Shown: positions 54,162 to 63,871 of the stretch, one piece after another
How positions within the stretch are numbered: the first letter of the stretch is position 1
Layout: every line of letters begins with the position of its first letter
Assembly: GCA_023416585.1 (NCBI GenBank)
Contig: JAEZHM010000134.1
Location: 7,821-71,820 of the forward strand
Direction of reading: 5' to 3'
DNA from: Bacillota bacterium
GTDB lineage: Bacteria; Bacillota; Clostridia; Christensenellales; Aristaeellaceae
DNA length: 64,000 nt
Made by a program: the position numbers and the translations under genes
The notes under the pieces: generated by a model
What the model was told of the DNA's origin: nothing
The model's input: the letters and a program-made list of their open reading frames with translations, nothing else
Databases searched by the model: none

Positions 54162-54421
54162 TAGGAGAGCTCCTTTCATTATGCCAATTCTGCAGACAAT
54201 TGAAACAATTGAAGTAATTGCATTTTCTCTCATGTGTGCATAAACACTATACCTCCTTCTCGGTGACGCTTTAAATAAAACGAACCATTTTCAATTCGAG
54301 TATAAGACTAATGAATTCCATTGGGAATGTAAGAACTTCTTTTTTCATGTATATTCTAACAAATCACATTTTTCCAGATAGCACCTAATCAAATGAAAGT
54401 GCCAACTTTTACATGTAAGAG
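54162..54421. other. Intergenic region before the second sugar operon
   Basis: No gene. It should contain the operon's promoter and a binding site for the AraC regulator encoded next to it; I cannot point to either with confidence. Confidence 0.3.
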
Positions 54422-55285
54422 TCACTTAACATCATCATCATCATCATCATCATCCAGGGGTGTAATGGCGTTTTCTAATATTTCATACCGTCCAACCACT
54501 TGACTAGGTGAAATGCCGAAGCGCTTTTTAAACAGGCGACTAAAGTGAAATTCATCATAGAAGCCATAGTTTGAAGCTATGCTGTATAAGGTTTGCTGGT
54601 TATCAATTTGTAATTGCTGAAATGCCATATCCAGTTTAGTTTGTAGTTGATACTGATGCAGGCTCATACCCGTCTCTTTTTTGAAAAAGTAACGAATGCT
54701 TCTAACGCTTACGTTAAGCTGATCAGCAAGCATTTCAGGTGGAATTTTCTGGCTAGGTTTCATACAGATGATTTTCTGTATTTCTCGCACCATTTCACTT
54801 GTTTTGGACTCACTTTTCATTGAAATGGATGAGACTTCAGCTAACAACAAATCAACAAGCGCTGAAAGGCGATATTCTTTTTCGTTTAGCGTAGACCAGT
54901 AGGTGCTGATAATTCTTTCAAAACTTTGAGGTACGCGCTTGTTGTTGTAACAGTTAGAATGGATTTGAATAGGCAAATGCGTTTTTGTGGCCTTCTCTTG
55001 CCCCCAAATATCCTCTTGATGCGTGTTGAAATGAATGAACATGGTGCGTGTACCACTTTTACATGGTGTGATGCCATAATGGTGATGCTTGGCGGAGAGG
55101 AATAATACATCCCCAGGGGTTAATAAATACTTTTGTCCATCTTGAATAACTTCCCACTCGCCTTCAATCATATAAAAAATGTCGTGCATATCCATAACGC
55201 GGTTGGGGTGCAAGTAGGGGGTGGGATAAGTCATAAAATTTGCATCGATGACTTGACGTCGTGTGTCGCGATAAAGATGATTCAC
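54422..55285 (-). CDS. AraC-family regulator with poly-Asp tail
   Basis: The product has 287 residues, GTG start after AGGAGGATATT. The N-terminal cupin-like sugar-sensing domain has GEWEVIQDGQKYLLTPGDVLFLSAKHHHYG. Two C-terminal helix-turn-helices read LADQLNVSVRSIRYFFKKETGMSLHQYQL and SNYGFYDEFHFSRLFKKRFGISPSQ. The last codons are an (ATG/GAT)-type triplet run giving seven or so Asp residues. It probably activates the LplA operon downstream and perhaps the divergent oxidoreductase. Confidence 0.8.
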   Translation of the reverse strand: MNHLYRDTRRQVIDANFMTYPTPYLHPNRVMDMHDIFYMIEGEWEVIQDGQKYLLTPGDVLFLSAKHHHYGITPCKSGTRTMFIHFNTHQEDIWGQEKATKTHLPIQIHSNCYNNKRVPQSFERIISTYWSTLNEKEYRLSALVDLLLAEVSSISMKSESKTSEMVREIQKIICMKPSQKIPPEMLADQLNVSVRSIRYFFKKETGMSLHQYQLQTKLDMAFQQLQIDNQQTLYSIASNYGFYDEFHFSRLFKKRFGISPSQVVGRYEILENAITPLDDDDDDDDVK

Positions 55286-55404
55286 AATATCCTCCTCATT
55301 GTTATAAAATACATGTTACTGCAACTTTTTCAATTCAATATTACCATGGAATGAATTACAATGCAAATATTCTTGTTATGCTATGAAAGCGAGGATATAG
55401 ATTT

Positions 55405-56532
55405 ATGAAAATCCGTGCTGTTGTATGTGGGCTGAAATTTGGCGGTGCATTTGTGCCAATATGGAGAGATCATCCCATGGTGGAGAGCGTTGGTGTGTTT
55501 GATACTGATGCGCGAGTTCTTAAGGAAACTGCAGATTTTTTTGGCATAGATAAAACGTACACTTCTTTTGATGATGTGATAAATGACAAAGATGTGGACG
55601 CAGTTCATTTGGTTAGTCCCATTCCTTGTCATGAAGAACAAAGTGTGCAAGTTTTGAAAAGTGGTAAACACTGTGCATGTACCGTGCCTATGGCGACTTC
55701 CTTAGAAGGGCTTAAACGCATTGTAGATGCTAAACGTGAAAGTGGAAAAACCTACATGATGATGGAAACGACCCTTTACACCAGGCAGTTTGCTTTCATC
55801 CAGATGATGATTGAAAGCGGAGAACTAGGACGCATTCAATTTTTGCGTGGCAGCCATTATCAAGATATGGAGAATTGGCCGCAATACTGGTTGGGTTTAC
55901 CTCCAATGCACTACGGTACACATGCTATTTCACCTTTGGTTGCACTTGCTGGGGCAAGAGTAAAAACGGTTTACGCATTAGGTAGTGGCACTATGCGTCA
56001 GGAACTTACTAGTCGCTATAATAATCCATTCCCTGTGGAAGCTGCTTTGTTCACTTTTGAAAATGGCTTGAAGGCTGAAGCCACCCGTTCCTTGTTTGAA
56101 ACGGCTCATGTATATCAAGAAGGTTTAAATGTTTACGGAAGCAAAGCTTCCTTTGAATGGGGCTTTCGTGATGAAGATAACCCCGTTATTACCAAACTCG
56201 TTGCTCGTGACAAAATCCGTGGGTTTGAGACTCCTACTGAAACAATAAATATGCCCCCTTTCTTTGGCGCATTGCCCAAAGAACTGTATCAATACACTTT
56301 GGATTCCGAAGACTATGATCCCACCAGCCCAGAAAAAGCACTTACAAAAGGCGCTGCAGCAGGGCATCATGGCTCACATCCTCATATGGTGCATGAATTT
56401 GTTAGTAGTATTATGGAAAACCGCAAACCTTGGACTAATGAAATCATGTCTGCAAATATCACGGCTGCTGGTATCTGTGCACACTTGTCTGCACTTGAGG
56501 GTGGCAAAATAATCGAAATACCAGAGTTCTGA
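55405..56532 (+). CDS. Gfo/Idh/MocA-family oxidoreductase
   Basis: The product has 375 residues. The Rossmann fold at the N-terminus has VCGLKFGGAFVPIWRD in place of the usual GxGxxG-type loop. Later come DAVHLVSPIPCHEEQSVQVLKSGKHCACTVPMA, where the EKP catalytic motif is altered to TVPMA, and the C-terminal domain with HYGTHAISPLVAL. It is an NAD(P)-dependent sugar dehydrogenase-like protein. Divergent from the AraC gene and likely part of the same sugar pathway. The missing Lys of EKP makes the usual chemistry uncertain. Confidence 0.75.
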   Translation: MKIRAVVCGLKFGGAFVPIWRDHPMVESVGVFDTDARVLKETADFFGIDKTYTSFDDVINDKDVDAVHLVSPIPCHEEQSVQVLKSGKHCACTVPMATSLEGLKRIVDAKRESGKTYMMMETTLYTRQFAFIQMMIESGELGRIQFLRGSHYQDMENWPQYWLGLPPMHYGTHAISPLVALAGARVKTVYALGSGTMRQELTSRYNNPFPVEAALFTFENGLKAEATRSLFETAHVYQEGLNVYGSKASFEWGFRDEDNPVITKLVARDKIRGFETPTETINMPPFFGALPKELYQYTLDSEDYDPTSPEKALTKGAAAGHHGSHPHMVHEFVSSIMENRKPWTNEIMSANITAAGICAHLSALEGGKIIEIPEF

Positions 56533-56591
56533 TTTTTAGTGTTATAATAATGCCCAAGGAATGCAAAAGAACTAAATTCGAAAAACGCAGT

Positions 56592-56620
56592 GCCGCAGGT
56601 TCCGAAATGGAGCCTGCGGC
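56592..56620. terminator. Hairpin at the end of the recombinase operon
   Basis: GCCGCAGG and CCTGCGGC stem; on the minus strand followed after five bases by GTTTTT. A near-identical stem stands after the endolysin gene. The prophage end should lie close by. Confidence 0.5.
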
Positions 56621-56632
56621 TAATATTTGGCC

Positions 56633-58219
56633 TTACCCCTCTACCTTAGCCCCATCCTTAAAAATGAAGCGCATGGTTCCATCTTTCAGTATCCGTACCT
56701 GCTCAATAGTGCCGCACCATAGCGTATCGTTGAACGTCCTGATTGGCCCCTGCTTACGCAGCAAATCAAGATACCCTATGAGCTTCCCGCGCTTGGCGGT
56801 TATGGTTTCCCGGAGTGTATCCACCTCGGTGATGCGCCTATGGGTTTCATGATATCGAGCTTCATATTCGTCGTACTGCCGCTGATACTCAGCCTGATCC
56901 ATTGCCACATGCGTGTTGGCAGTGATGTGACGCTGCATAAGCTCTGTTATGATTTCCAATTCAGTGCACAGCCCGGCATGCTGCTCTACCAGCCCGGATA
57001 TATCGTAGCGTTCGCCTATGGTATCTTCGCAGATTTGGATAATCTCGTCTTTGCGGTCAATAACCTGATTGAACGCCCTCACAAAGGCGTCTTGAATTGT
57101 TTCGTTGCGCAGAGCCGGTGTGGTACAAGCTGTAAGCCCCTTATGCCGTGCGTTGCATTGCCAAACGGTATGGGAATGCCATACTTTGCTCCCATACAGC
57201 TCACCGCATTCATCACAATAAATGCGGCCAGAGAAGCAATGTGGCGTGTAGTTCCTGCGGCCCGGTTGCTTTCGGCGTTTCAACTCGACCTGAACCGCGT
57301 CAAATAACTCAGGCTCGATAATTGCCGGATGACTCCGCTCCACATAGTATTGCGGTACTTCGCCCTCGTTTACCTTCATCTTCTTGGTCAAAAAATCTGT
57401 ACAGAAGGTCTTTTGCAGAATGGCATCGCCTTTATATTTCTCATTCGTTAGGATGCTCATAACGGTATTGGGCCGCCAGTTGGGTTTTCCGCCCGGTGTT
57501 GGAATGCCGTGCTCCGACAAGTAACGCGCGATGTATGCAGGTGACTTGCCTTCAAGAAATATGCGGTAAATATCTTTCACGATGATCGCTTCCTCTGGCA
57601 CGATCTCCGGTATCTCGTCAGCGCCTTTACGATAGCCAAGAAATTGCTTGTAGGGAAGGGCGACTTTACCGTCCGCAAATCTCTTCCGCATGCCCCAGGT
57701 CACATTCTCGGAAATGGAGCGGCTTTCTTCTTGAGCAAGGCTGGACATGATCGTAATAAGCAACTCGCCCTTTGAATCCAGCGTATAGATGTTTTCCTTT
57801 TCGAAGAAAACCTCAACGCCCCTATCCTTTAACATGCGAACTGTGGTCAGTGAATCTACAGTATTCCGTGCAAAGCGGGAGACAGATTTCGTGATTATAA
57901 GGTCGATCTTCCCATCCAGGGCATCCTTAACCATTTCATTGAAACCGTCGCGCTTCTTAGTGTTCGTGGCAGATATGCCCTCGTCGGTATATACTTTTAC
58001 GAATTCCCAATCATCTTTGGAATGGATAAATTGCGTATAATAATCAACCTGCGCCTCATAGCTGGTTTGCTGTTCCTCATTATCAGTTGACACTCGGGCA
58101 TAGGCGGCCACACGGCGCTTCCTTGTAGCGGAGATCGGCATCGCCGTAAAGCGATTCAGTGTGGCTGGTACAACCGTAACGCGCGGTATAGCATTTCGGG
58201 CTTCACTCATTTCGCCCAC
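56633..58219 (-). CDS. Large serine recombinase, downstream copy
   Basis: The product has 528 residues. The resolvase domain has the catalytic Ser in YARVSTDNEEQQ near 43, then TKSVSRFARNTVD. The recombinase domain follows (GYRKGADEIPEIVPEEAIIVKDIYRIFLEGKS ... RPNTVMSILTNEKYKGD), with a zinc ribbon CDECGELYG ... CNARHKGLTAC and a C-terminal coiled coil. Typical of phage integrases and Tn-type large serine recombinases. Overlaps the next recombinase by 13 bases, so both are made together. Confidence 0.9.
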   Translation of the reverse strand: MGEMSEARNAIPRVTVVPATLNRFTAMPISATRKRRVAAYARVSTDNEEQQTSYEAQVDYYTQFIHSKDDWEFVKVYTDEGISATNTKKRDGFNEMVKDALDGKIDLIITKSVSRFARNTVDSLTTVRMLKDRGVEVFFEKENIYTLDSKGELLITIMSSLAQEESRSISENVTWGMRKRFADGKVALPYKQFLGYRKGADEIPEIVPEEAIIVKDIYRIFLEGKSPAYIARYLSEHGIPTPGGKPNWRPNTVMSILTNEKYKGDAILQKTFCTDFLTKKMKVNEGEVPQYYVERSHPAIIEPELFDAVQVELKRRKQPGRRNYTPHCFSGRIYCDECGELYGSKVWHSHTVWQCNARHKGLTACTTPALRNETIQDAFVRAFNQVIDRKDEIIQICEDTIGERYDISGLVEQHAGLCTELEIITELMQRHITANTHVAMDQAEYQRQYDEYEARYHETHRRITEVDTLRETITAKRGKLIGYLDLLRKQGPIRTFNDTLWCGTIEQVRILKDGTMRFIFKDGAKVEG

Positions 58220-59484
58220 CTCCTGAATGTGTACTGAGCTGCTTGCCGCCGCATCTCCTCGTTCCAGCTATCACGGCGCGATTTATCTTGCCATGAACGC
58301 TCCATCACGGCACCGTCTTTGAAGATGTAACGGAGATGGTTGGGCTCAGGTACGAGAATTTGCTGGATGTCTTCAAATGACCGTTTGCCAAGTACATCAT
58401 CGGTTAGCTCCAGCAACATATCTTCGGGTATCTGCTTTCCATGGCAATACGCCTTACCTTTACGCATAAACGTCCCGCAATTCCAGGCAGCACGTTCGTG
58501 CGCCACCTTGCGCTTGTAGGGCTTTCCGCATTTCGCGCAAATTAGCAACCCGCTGAGCATTTCATGAGCGCAGGTATTAACGGGTGTGAATCGCACAGTG
58601 TTCAATTCGGCGCGCTGGCGTGAGTATTCGAACACATCACGAGAAATGATAGCTGGATAAGTCTCAGATACATAATACTTTGGAAGCTCTCCCCGATTGA
58701 TACGCTTCTTTTTGGAGAGGTGATCGCTTACGAATGTTTTTTGCAGAAGTAAATCCCCCACATAGCGTTCGTTTCGAAGAATGTACCGTATGGTAAGTGC
58801 TCCCCAGCGCTGCGCGTAAGGCGGCTTGATGCCAAGTGAATCAAGCATATTAGCAATTGACCATAACCCCATACCTTGATTGTGCTTTTCAAAGATCAGC
58901 TGAACCACTGCCGCCTCATCCGGGTTAATATCAGGTTTTCCCTCGATAATGGTGTATCCATAAGTGAGAATCGGTATGGCATTCCCCCGCTCGTAATTCT
59001 TACGGATGCGCCACTTGCAGTTTTCGGATACCGAGCGGCTTTCTTCTTGCGCATAGGAAGCGAGGATGGTAAGCATCAGCTCGCCATCCCCGCTCAAGGA
59101 GTGAATATTCTGTTCCTCGAAGTAGATGTCCACGCCCAATGTTTTCAACTCACGCACAGTTTCCAGCAGCGTCACCGTATTGCGCGCAAAACGGCTGATG
59201 CTTTTTGCGATAATCAAGTCGATCTTCCCAGCCCGGCAGTCAGCCAGAAGCCGCTGAAATTCCGGGCGCTCGGCCTTAGTGCCCGTGAGTGCTTTGTCCG
59301 CATACACACCTGCGTACCGCCAGCCGGGGTTCTTCTGAATGCGGTCGCTGTAATAGCTAACCTGTGCGGACAGCGAGTGCAGCATGGAGTCCTTGTCCAC
59401 TGATACCCGCGCATATGCCGCGACATTTAAAAGACGTGGAAGCCGTGGCAGCGCCAGGTTCATTTTCCGTATAATTCGGGCCAT
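58207..59484 (-). CDS. Large serine recombinase, upstream copy
   Basis: The product has 425 residues from the ATG at 59484 (AGGAGGGGTTTATC). The catalytic Ser is in YARVSVDKDSM near residue 24, then AKSISRFARNTV. Recombinase domain to about 280 (GYTIIEGKPDINPDEAAVVQLIFE ... RYILRNERYVGD) and a zinc ribbon CAKCGKPYK ... CGTFMRKGKAYC. It lacks the long coiled coil of its partner, so they may work as a mixed pair for integration and excision. Confidence 0.9.
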   Translation of the reverse strand: MARIIRKMNLALPRLPRLLNVAAYARVSVDKDSMLHSLSAQVSYYSDRIQKNPGWRYAGVYADKALTGTKAERPEFQRLLADCRAGKIDLIIAKSISRFARNTVTLLETVRELKTLGVDIYFEEQNIHSLSGDGELMLTILASYAQEESRSVSENCKWRIRKNYERGNAIPILTYGYTIIEGKPDINPDEAAVVQLIFEKHNQGMGLWSIANMLDSLGIKPPYAQRWGALTIRYILRNERYVGDLLLQKTFVSDHLSKKKRINRGELPKYYVSETYPAIISRDVFEYSRQRAELNTVRFTPVNTCAHEMLSGLLICAKCGKPYKRKVAHERAAWNCGTFMRKGKAYCHGKQIPEDMLLELTDDVLGKRSFEDIQQILVPEPNHLRYIFKDGAVMERSWQDKSRRDSWNEEMRRQAAQYTFRRWAK

Positions 59485-59696
59485 GATAAACCCCTCCTTT
59501 CGTCTGTCTGTCTTATAGGAAGGGTCGCGCAAAGACAAGGCCTTTCATAGCGAAAGAAAGGCTGATATATCGCGGCAAACTTTGTCTCAAGCGCCGAGAA
59601 ATCCGTATCGTCAATGAGACCGCTCTGGAACATATCGCTGGCCATTGAGATCGCTGCCAGGTATCGTTGATTCTGCTTATACTGCGCGTCCGTCAT
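59460..59696 (-). CDS. Small SHOCT-like protein
   Basis: The product has 78 residues from the ATG at 59696, with AAGGAGAGGTGTC upstream. The middle part SASDMFQSGLIDDTDF-like helical motif resembles the short SHOCT-type oligomerisation module found in proteins beside serine recombinases. Its stop overlaps the recombinase start. Such proteins often accompany clostridial serine recombinases, perhaps as directionality factors; that is a guess. Confidence 0.55.
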   Translation of the reverse strand: MTDAQYKQNQRYLAAISMASDMFQSGLIDDTDFSALETKFAAIYQPFFRYERPCLCATLPIRQTDERRGLSWPELYGK

Positions 59697-60075
59697 GACA
59701 CCTCTCCTTGCCATAGCGGTCTGCCATATAACAGGTGCGGGAGCAGTATTTACGATGGCTGGATGCATAACTAAAAAAACGCTTACCGCAGCACACACAT
59801 TTCTTCTCAACCGCATTGCGGACATTTAGGACACGGTGCTCATAGTTCCAGGCGTAGCGACAGCCATTTGTGCAAAACCGGCGTTTCCCTTGGATCACTA
59901 TGGGAAGCCCACACTGGACACAACCAGTAGTAGCAGCGGCATCTTTGTTGATTTCTGTGCGGCGACAGAAGGATTTGAGGGTATTTTTCGATATACCGAG
60001 CTTGGCAGAAATCTGAGCAATACTAAAACCTGCATGCCGCATTTCGAGCAGACGGGCTTTTTCTTCGGAAGTCAT
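59677..60075 (-). CDS. HTH regulator with two zinc ribbons
   Basis: The product has 132 residues from the ATG at 60075, after GGAGGCGATT. The N-terminal helix-turn-helix reads LLEMRHAGFSIAQISAKLGISKNTLKSFCRR. Two zinc ribbons follow (CVQCGLPI ... CTNGC and CVCCGKRFF ... CSRTC). Similar proteins precede tandem recombinases in clostridial prophages. Overlaps the next gene by 20 bases. Confidence 0.7.
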   Translation of the reverse strand: MTSEEKARLLEMRHAGFSIAQISAKLGISKNTLKSFCRRTEINKDAAATTGCVQCGLPIVIQGKRRFCTNGCRYAWNYEHRVLNVRNAVEKKCVCCGKRFFSYASSHRKYCSRTCYMADRYGKERCHDGRAV

Positions 60076-60169
60076 AATCGCCTCCAGATTCGGCAATATG
60101 CCGGAATAAAGCTGGTGCTTTGCATTTTGACTTCTTATCTTCTTGTTTTCGTGTAATCATGAAAACCAT

Positions 60170-60201
60170 GAAAAAGGGCCGCAGGCCGGGAAGCCTGCGG
60201 C
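60170..60201 (-). terminator. Rho-independent terminator after the endolysin
   Basis: GCCGCAGGC and GCCTGCGGC form a strong stem, with CCCTTTTT next on the minus strand. Confidence 0.75.
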
Positions 60202-60208
60202 AAAAGGA

Positions 60209-61006
60209 TCATTCCTTTTTTAGTTCTGCGCGGGTAACTGGCCCTACGATCCCGTCAACCGTAATGTCTGTCCTGGTCTGAAAGGCCTTGACAGCAGCCT
60301 CGGTGACCGGGCCATAGACACCGTCAGCCTTGCCAGGCTGAAAGCCTAACTCAATGAGGCGGCTTTGCACCTGAGCGACGTCCTCCCCGCGCAACATTTT
60401 GACACCTTTTCGGTATTGGAGCAGACGGGCTGTATCCGTATTATGCTCTGAGGGCGGAGGGGTCTCGGATTCCTCCTGGGAGGGTAAAGGCTCAGTAGGA
60501 GCGGTAGTAATGTAATCGATATAGGGACATTGATACCAGTGGGTCCAGCTCCGCTGAGACACCTTGGTTTTCACCACGCCATAGTTGAAGCCTCGCGCCT
60601 CGATCGCATACCCTCCGCCAATATAGACCCCAACATGGCCAGGGCTGTAAAGAAGCAGGCCGGGAATCTCCGGCAGCGTACTGATTTTTCCCTTGACGTT
60701 AGCAGCGCTGAACATGCCCTCGGCCCCTTTATCCGGACGACCATCCAAGCCATACTGCTGGGTTCCATCTTCCCGTGTCCAATAATACCCCTTGATGAGC
60801 CCTACACAATCACAGCATTTCTTACCAGCTGCAATGTCAGCTTTGTACTGAGGCATACGGGAGTTTGTATAATGCGAAGGATATTGGTGGGCTTTCCTAT
60901 TCAGAAGACTCGTTGTGCAGTCATAGCAAACAGTTCCGTACCAGTACCTTTGACCGACCCATTGGTGCGCCCAGGCAACCAGTCCAAGATTTGTTTTAAC
61001 GGTCAT
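60209..61006 (-). CDS. Endolysin: NlpC/P60-type amidase with peptidoglycan-binding domain
   Basis: The product has 265 residues. The catalytic Cys is in KKCCDCVGLIKGYYW near 65-72 and the His in PGHVGVYIGGGYAIE near 120. Residues 195-262 form a peptidoglycan-binding domain (MLRGEDVAQVQSRLIELGF ... VYGPVTEAAVKAFQ). It cuts the cell wall at the end of the lytic cycle. It follows the holin gene by 30 bases, the usual lysis cassette. Confidence 0.85.
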   Translation of the reverse strand: MTVKTNLGLVAWAHQWVGQRYWYGTVCYDCTTSLLNRKAHQYPSHYTNSRMPQYKADIAAGKKCCDCVGLIKGYYWTREDGTQQYGLDGRPDKGAEGMFSAANVKGKISTLPEIPGLLLYSPGHVGVYIGGGYAIEARGFNYGVVKTKVSQRSWTHWYQCPYIDYITTAPTEPLPSQEESETPPPSEHNTDTARLLQYRKGVKMLRGEDVAQVQSRLIELGFQPGKADGVYGPVTEAAVKAFQTRTDITVDGIVGPVTRAELKKE

Positions 61007-61036
61007 ACGTAAACCTCCAAATATAAAGGCGGCGGC

Positions 61037-61468
61037 TTACTCGCCGTCGCCCGCATCGTTCTCAGAATCTGTCACATTATTATTGTCTCGAAGCTTGGTC
61101 AAAGCACCGGCAATGAACGCAGGCAGCTTGACACCCATTTCGCCAACGTTCTCCAAGATGGAGAGGCCCTCATTGGAGATAAAGAAGAATGCGGTAGCTG
61201 TTCGGAATACCCCGGCTGTGTTGCCGGTGATCCGATCCAGTTGCGCCGCCAAGATAACTACCAGGAAGATCGTAGCCTTTTTCATCAGACCCTGAAACCC
61301 AATGCTGGACTTGAGGGTTTTTGTCTTCATGGCGGCTCCAAGGCCGGTCAAGTAGTCCAAGGCAATGAAAATGAGCAGAATTTCCAAAGCCCGGTCCCAT
61401 CCGCCCAAAAGCGTAGTGGTGATAGCTGTCCCAATGGCTGTCAAAGTGGTAGTGACGGTTTCTTTCAT
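61037..61468 (-). CDS. Phage holin
   Basis: The product has 143 residues from the ATG at 61468 (AGGAGGCAAGTAC). Three or four hydrophobic helices (TTTLTAIGTAITTTLLGGWDRAL, ILLIFIALDYLTGLGAAM, then AGVFRTATAFFFISNEGLSILEN) and the KTKTLKSS turn match the holin family of toxin-secretion/phage lysis type. It opens the membrane so that the endolysin can reach the wall. Confidence 0.85.
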   Translation of the reverse strand: MKETVTTTLTAIGTAITTTLLGGWDRALEILLIFIALDYLTGLGAAMKTKTLKSSIGFQGLMKKATIFLVVILAAQLDRITGNTAGVFRTATAFFFISNEGLSILENVGEMGVKLPAFIAGALTKLRDNNNVTDSENDAGDGE

Positions 61469-61541
61469 GTACTTGCCTCCTGTTTTGCGATTTGGATATA
61501 AAAAACCACCCCGGAGGGCGGTCAAGAAAGGAAGTGGTGCT

Positions 61542-63839
61542 TTATAGCAAGAGCACCGCGTCACGAAGCTGCACCGTGACGGCAGCGGTCGGCTTATTCA
61601 CTGGTATCGGAATCCATGCTGGCAGGGTGATGTTATGGGTATTGCTTCGGGTATCCCACCCATTGACCAGCGCGGCAATTTGCTCTATGGCAGTGCGGAT
61701 CTCCACCACATGGCTTGTCCAGCTTGCTAGTGACGTCATACCCGCTGTCAAAGATTCCGCCCAAGGATACGTAGACAGTCCATAATAGGACAGTACCTGA
61801 TCCACGGCATTACGCAACTCCTGTATGTGCACAGCCTTTATTGGAGTGGTGTTTGCCACAAGCGAAATATCCGTCCAGGAGGCCGCCGCATAAGAAAAGC
61901 TCCGGGAGGCTGCTCCCGAAGCTGCACCAAGAGAATCTGTAGCCGTAATGGAAATATTCTGCACGCCAGCATCAGTGAGTGCGGCAATCCGCCGCATCAC
62001 AATCTTTCTGCCCGGTGCAAGGCTGTCAACACTGGAGGCAGAGTACCCTGACAGGGTCAATGTCTGGGCATGTCCATCCGCATCCGTACCAACCGTCACG
62101 AGGATTCGAGGCCTATTGTTGAAAGTGGTCTTGCCAGTCACTGGAGCAACAACGGTTGGAGCGGCTGGGCTGCTGTTGGTTTTCAAAGCGGCATATGTAT
62201 TGGACAGCCCACTGTCAAAACCCGTTTTGGTTCCTATGGCTACTACCTTGTAATAGTAACTGCTGCCCTCGGTATTATGTGCCGTAACGGAATAACTGGA
62301 GGATGCGGTTGTTCCCAACAGGGAATAGGTGCCCCCGGAACTTGTGGCTCGATAGACCCCATACCCTGATACTGGATTGTTAGTACCAGCTCCCGCCCCG
62401 GACCAGGACAATGTGACAGCGGCTCCGGCATTGGCAAGCGTAGCCGACAGGGAGACCGTTGTGGGCGCGGAACAGGCCGTGTATACCTTGGCGGTAACAC
62501 CTGCATAAACGCTGCTTATCGCACTGCTGCTTCGAGCCCCGATCGTGTAGACCTTATAGTAGTAGGCCGCTCCCATGGTAGGGGGAGCCGTTACCGTCAT
62601 GCTGCTACTAGCACCAGTTGTATTTATGGAACCCAGCATGCTATAGGTCCCGCCAACAGAGTCACTTCGGTATACATTGTATCCTGTGATTTCGTTGTAG
62701 CTTCCCGCTCCTGCTCCGGACCAGGAAAGAGTCACGTTCGTTCCAGCATCGGGAGTGGCATCGGATACAGAAATAGAAGAGGGCGGAGATGGCGCGCCAT
62801 AGGTATAGACAGTTCGGCCAACAGATGCGCCACTATTAGCATAGGTGCCAAGAGTATATACAGTATAGATATAGCTGCTACCGGCTGTACTATGGGCAGG
62901 GACGGAATAGCTGGTGCCAGTTGTGGCGGTATAATATGCTCCATCCCGGTAGATGTGATAACCAGTAATAGGGTTGTTTGTACCAGCACCTGCCCCGGAC
63001 CATGCCAGTGATACATTCGAGCCAGATGCCGCATACGCGGAAGTGCCGCCGCCAATGGTCACTGTGCTTGGGGCGGAAGGAGCGGAATAGGAACAGGTCA
63101 ACGCCGCATAAGCCGAAGACTGACCGGAATCATATCCCGCCACACTCCCCAAGGTGAGTATTTTATAGTAGTAGGAACTGCCGTTACCTGTTGGTGCCGT
63201 AACAGTAGTGGACCCGGAGCCTGCGGAGGTGTAGACCGTGGCGATATAACTGTAGCTGCCACCGGCACTGTCTGACCGATAGATTTGATATCCCGTAATC
63301 CCGTTGCTGATCCCGGCGGATGCGCCGGACCAAGACAGTGTTATAGCAGCGCCGGGAGCAACATTGGTAGCAGATACAGAAACAGCTGTTGGTGCCCCAC
63401 AAGCCGTGTAGCTGTATTCCCAATTGATGGTGACGGTGATCAGGGCATTTACCCGCAGGGACATAACATTGCCATCACTGCTGGAGGAGCCCTTGCCTGC
63501 GCCACGGATACGGACATTGAGCGGGTTGGAGCCGTATAGGGAAAGGTCTGTATATAACCCGACATTCAGCTGTTCGTTCACATTGGAAGAGGCGCTATTA
63601 CCGGACGTGGTGAAGGCTGCGCATAAATCTGCGCCGGTATCTTCATTTCGTGCTATCGCCAAACGCATCTTCGAATACTGGTAAGTCTGGCTGATATTCA
63701 TGGCCGCCGATGTGATATAGATATTGGAACTTGGAAGGCTACCACTAACCAAGGGAAGAGCAAAAACATACCCGCTGCTATTGCTGATAATCGTATAGTT
63801 GCCGGTTAATGCAGCTGATTGGAATACTGCTGAGGGCAT
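61542..63839 (-). CDS. Phage tail/receptor-binding protein with fibronectin type III repeats
   Basis: The product has 765 residues. An N-terminal 160-residue beta-rich segment precedes at least four Fn3-like repeats, each about 95-100 residues with LSWSGA.AG..N.ITGY.IYR (start near 170, 265, 360 and 465). They are very rich in Ser, Gly, Ala and Thr. The last 130 residues are different and probably end the fibre. Start ATG after GAGGTGAATGC. Right before the lysis genes, a usual place for tail fibres. The repeats may be subject to recombination. Confidence 0.75.
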   Translation of the reverse strand: MPSAVFQSAALTGNYTIISNSSGYVFALPLVSGSLPSSNIYITSAAMNISQTYQYSKMRLAIARNEDTGADLCAAFTTSGNSASSNVNEQLNVGLYTDLSLYGSNPLNVRIRGAGKGSSSSDGNVMSLRVNALITVTINWEYSYTACGAPTAVSVSATNVAPGAAITLSWSGASAGISNGITGYQIYRSDSAGGSYSYIATVYTSAGSGSTTVTAPTGNGSSYYYKILTLGSVAGYDSGQSSAYAALTCSYSAPSAPSTVTIGGGTSAYAASGSNVSLAWSGAGAGTNNPITGYHIYRDGAYYTATTGTSYSVPAHSTAGSSYIYTVYTLGTYANSGASVGRTVYTYGAPSPPSSISVSDATPDAGTNVTLSWSGAGAGSYNEITGYNVYRSDSVGGTYSMLGSINTTGASSSMTVTAPPTMGAAYYYKVYTIGARSSSAISSVYAGVTAKVYTACSAPTTVSLSATLANAGAAVTLSWSGAGAGTNNPVSGYGVYRATSSGGTYSLLGTTASSSYSVTAHNTEGSSYYYKVVAIGTKTGFDSGLSNTYAALKTNSSPAAPTVVAPVTGKTTFNNRPRILVTVGTDADGHAQTLTLSGYSASSVDSLAPGRKIVMRRIAALTDAGVQNISITATDSLGAASGAASRSFSYAAASWTDISLVANTTPIKAVHIQELRNAVDQVLSYYGLSTYPWAESLTAGMTSLASWTSHVVEIRTAIEQIAALVNGWDTRSNTHNITLPAWIPIPVNKPTAAVTVQLRDAVLLL

Positions 63840-63871
63840 GCATTCACCTCACTATATTAGAATTCATCTTA

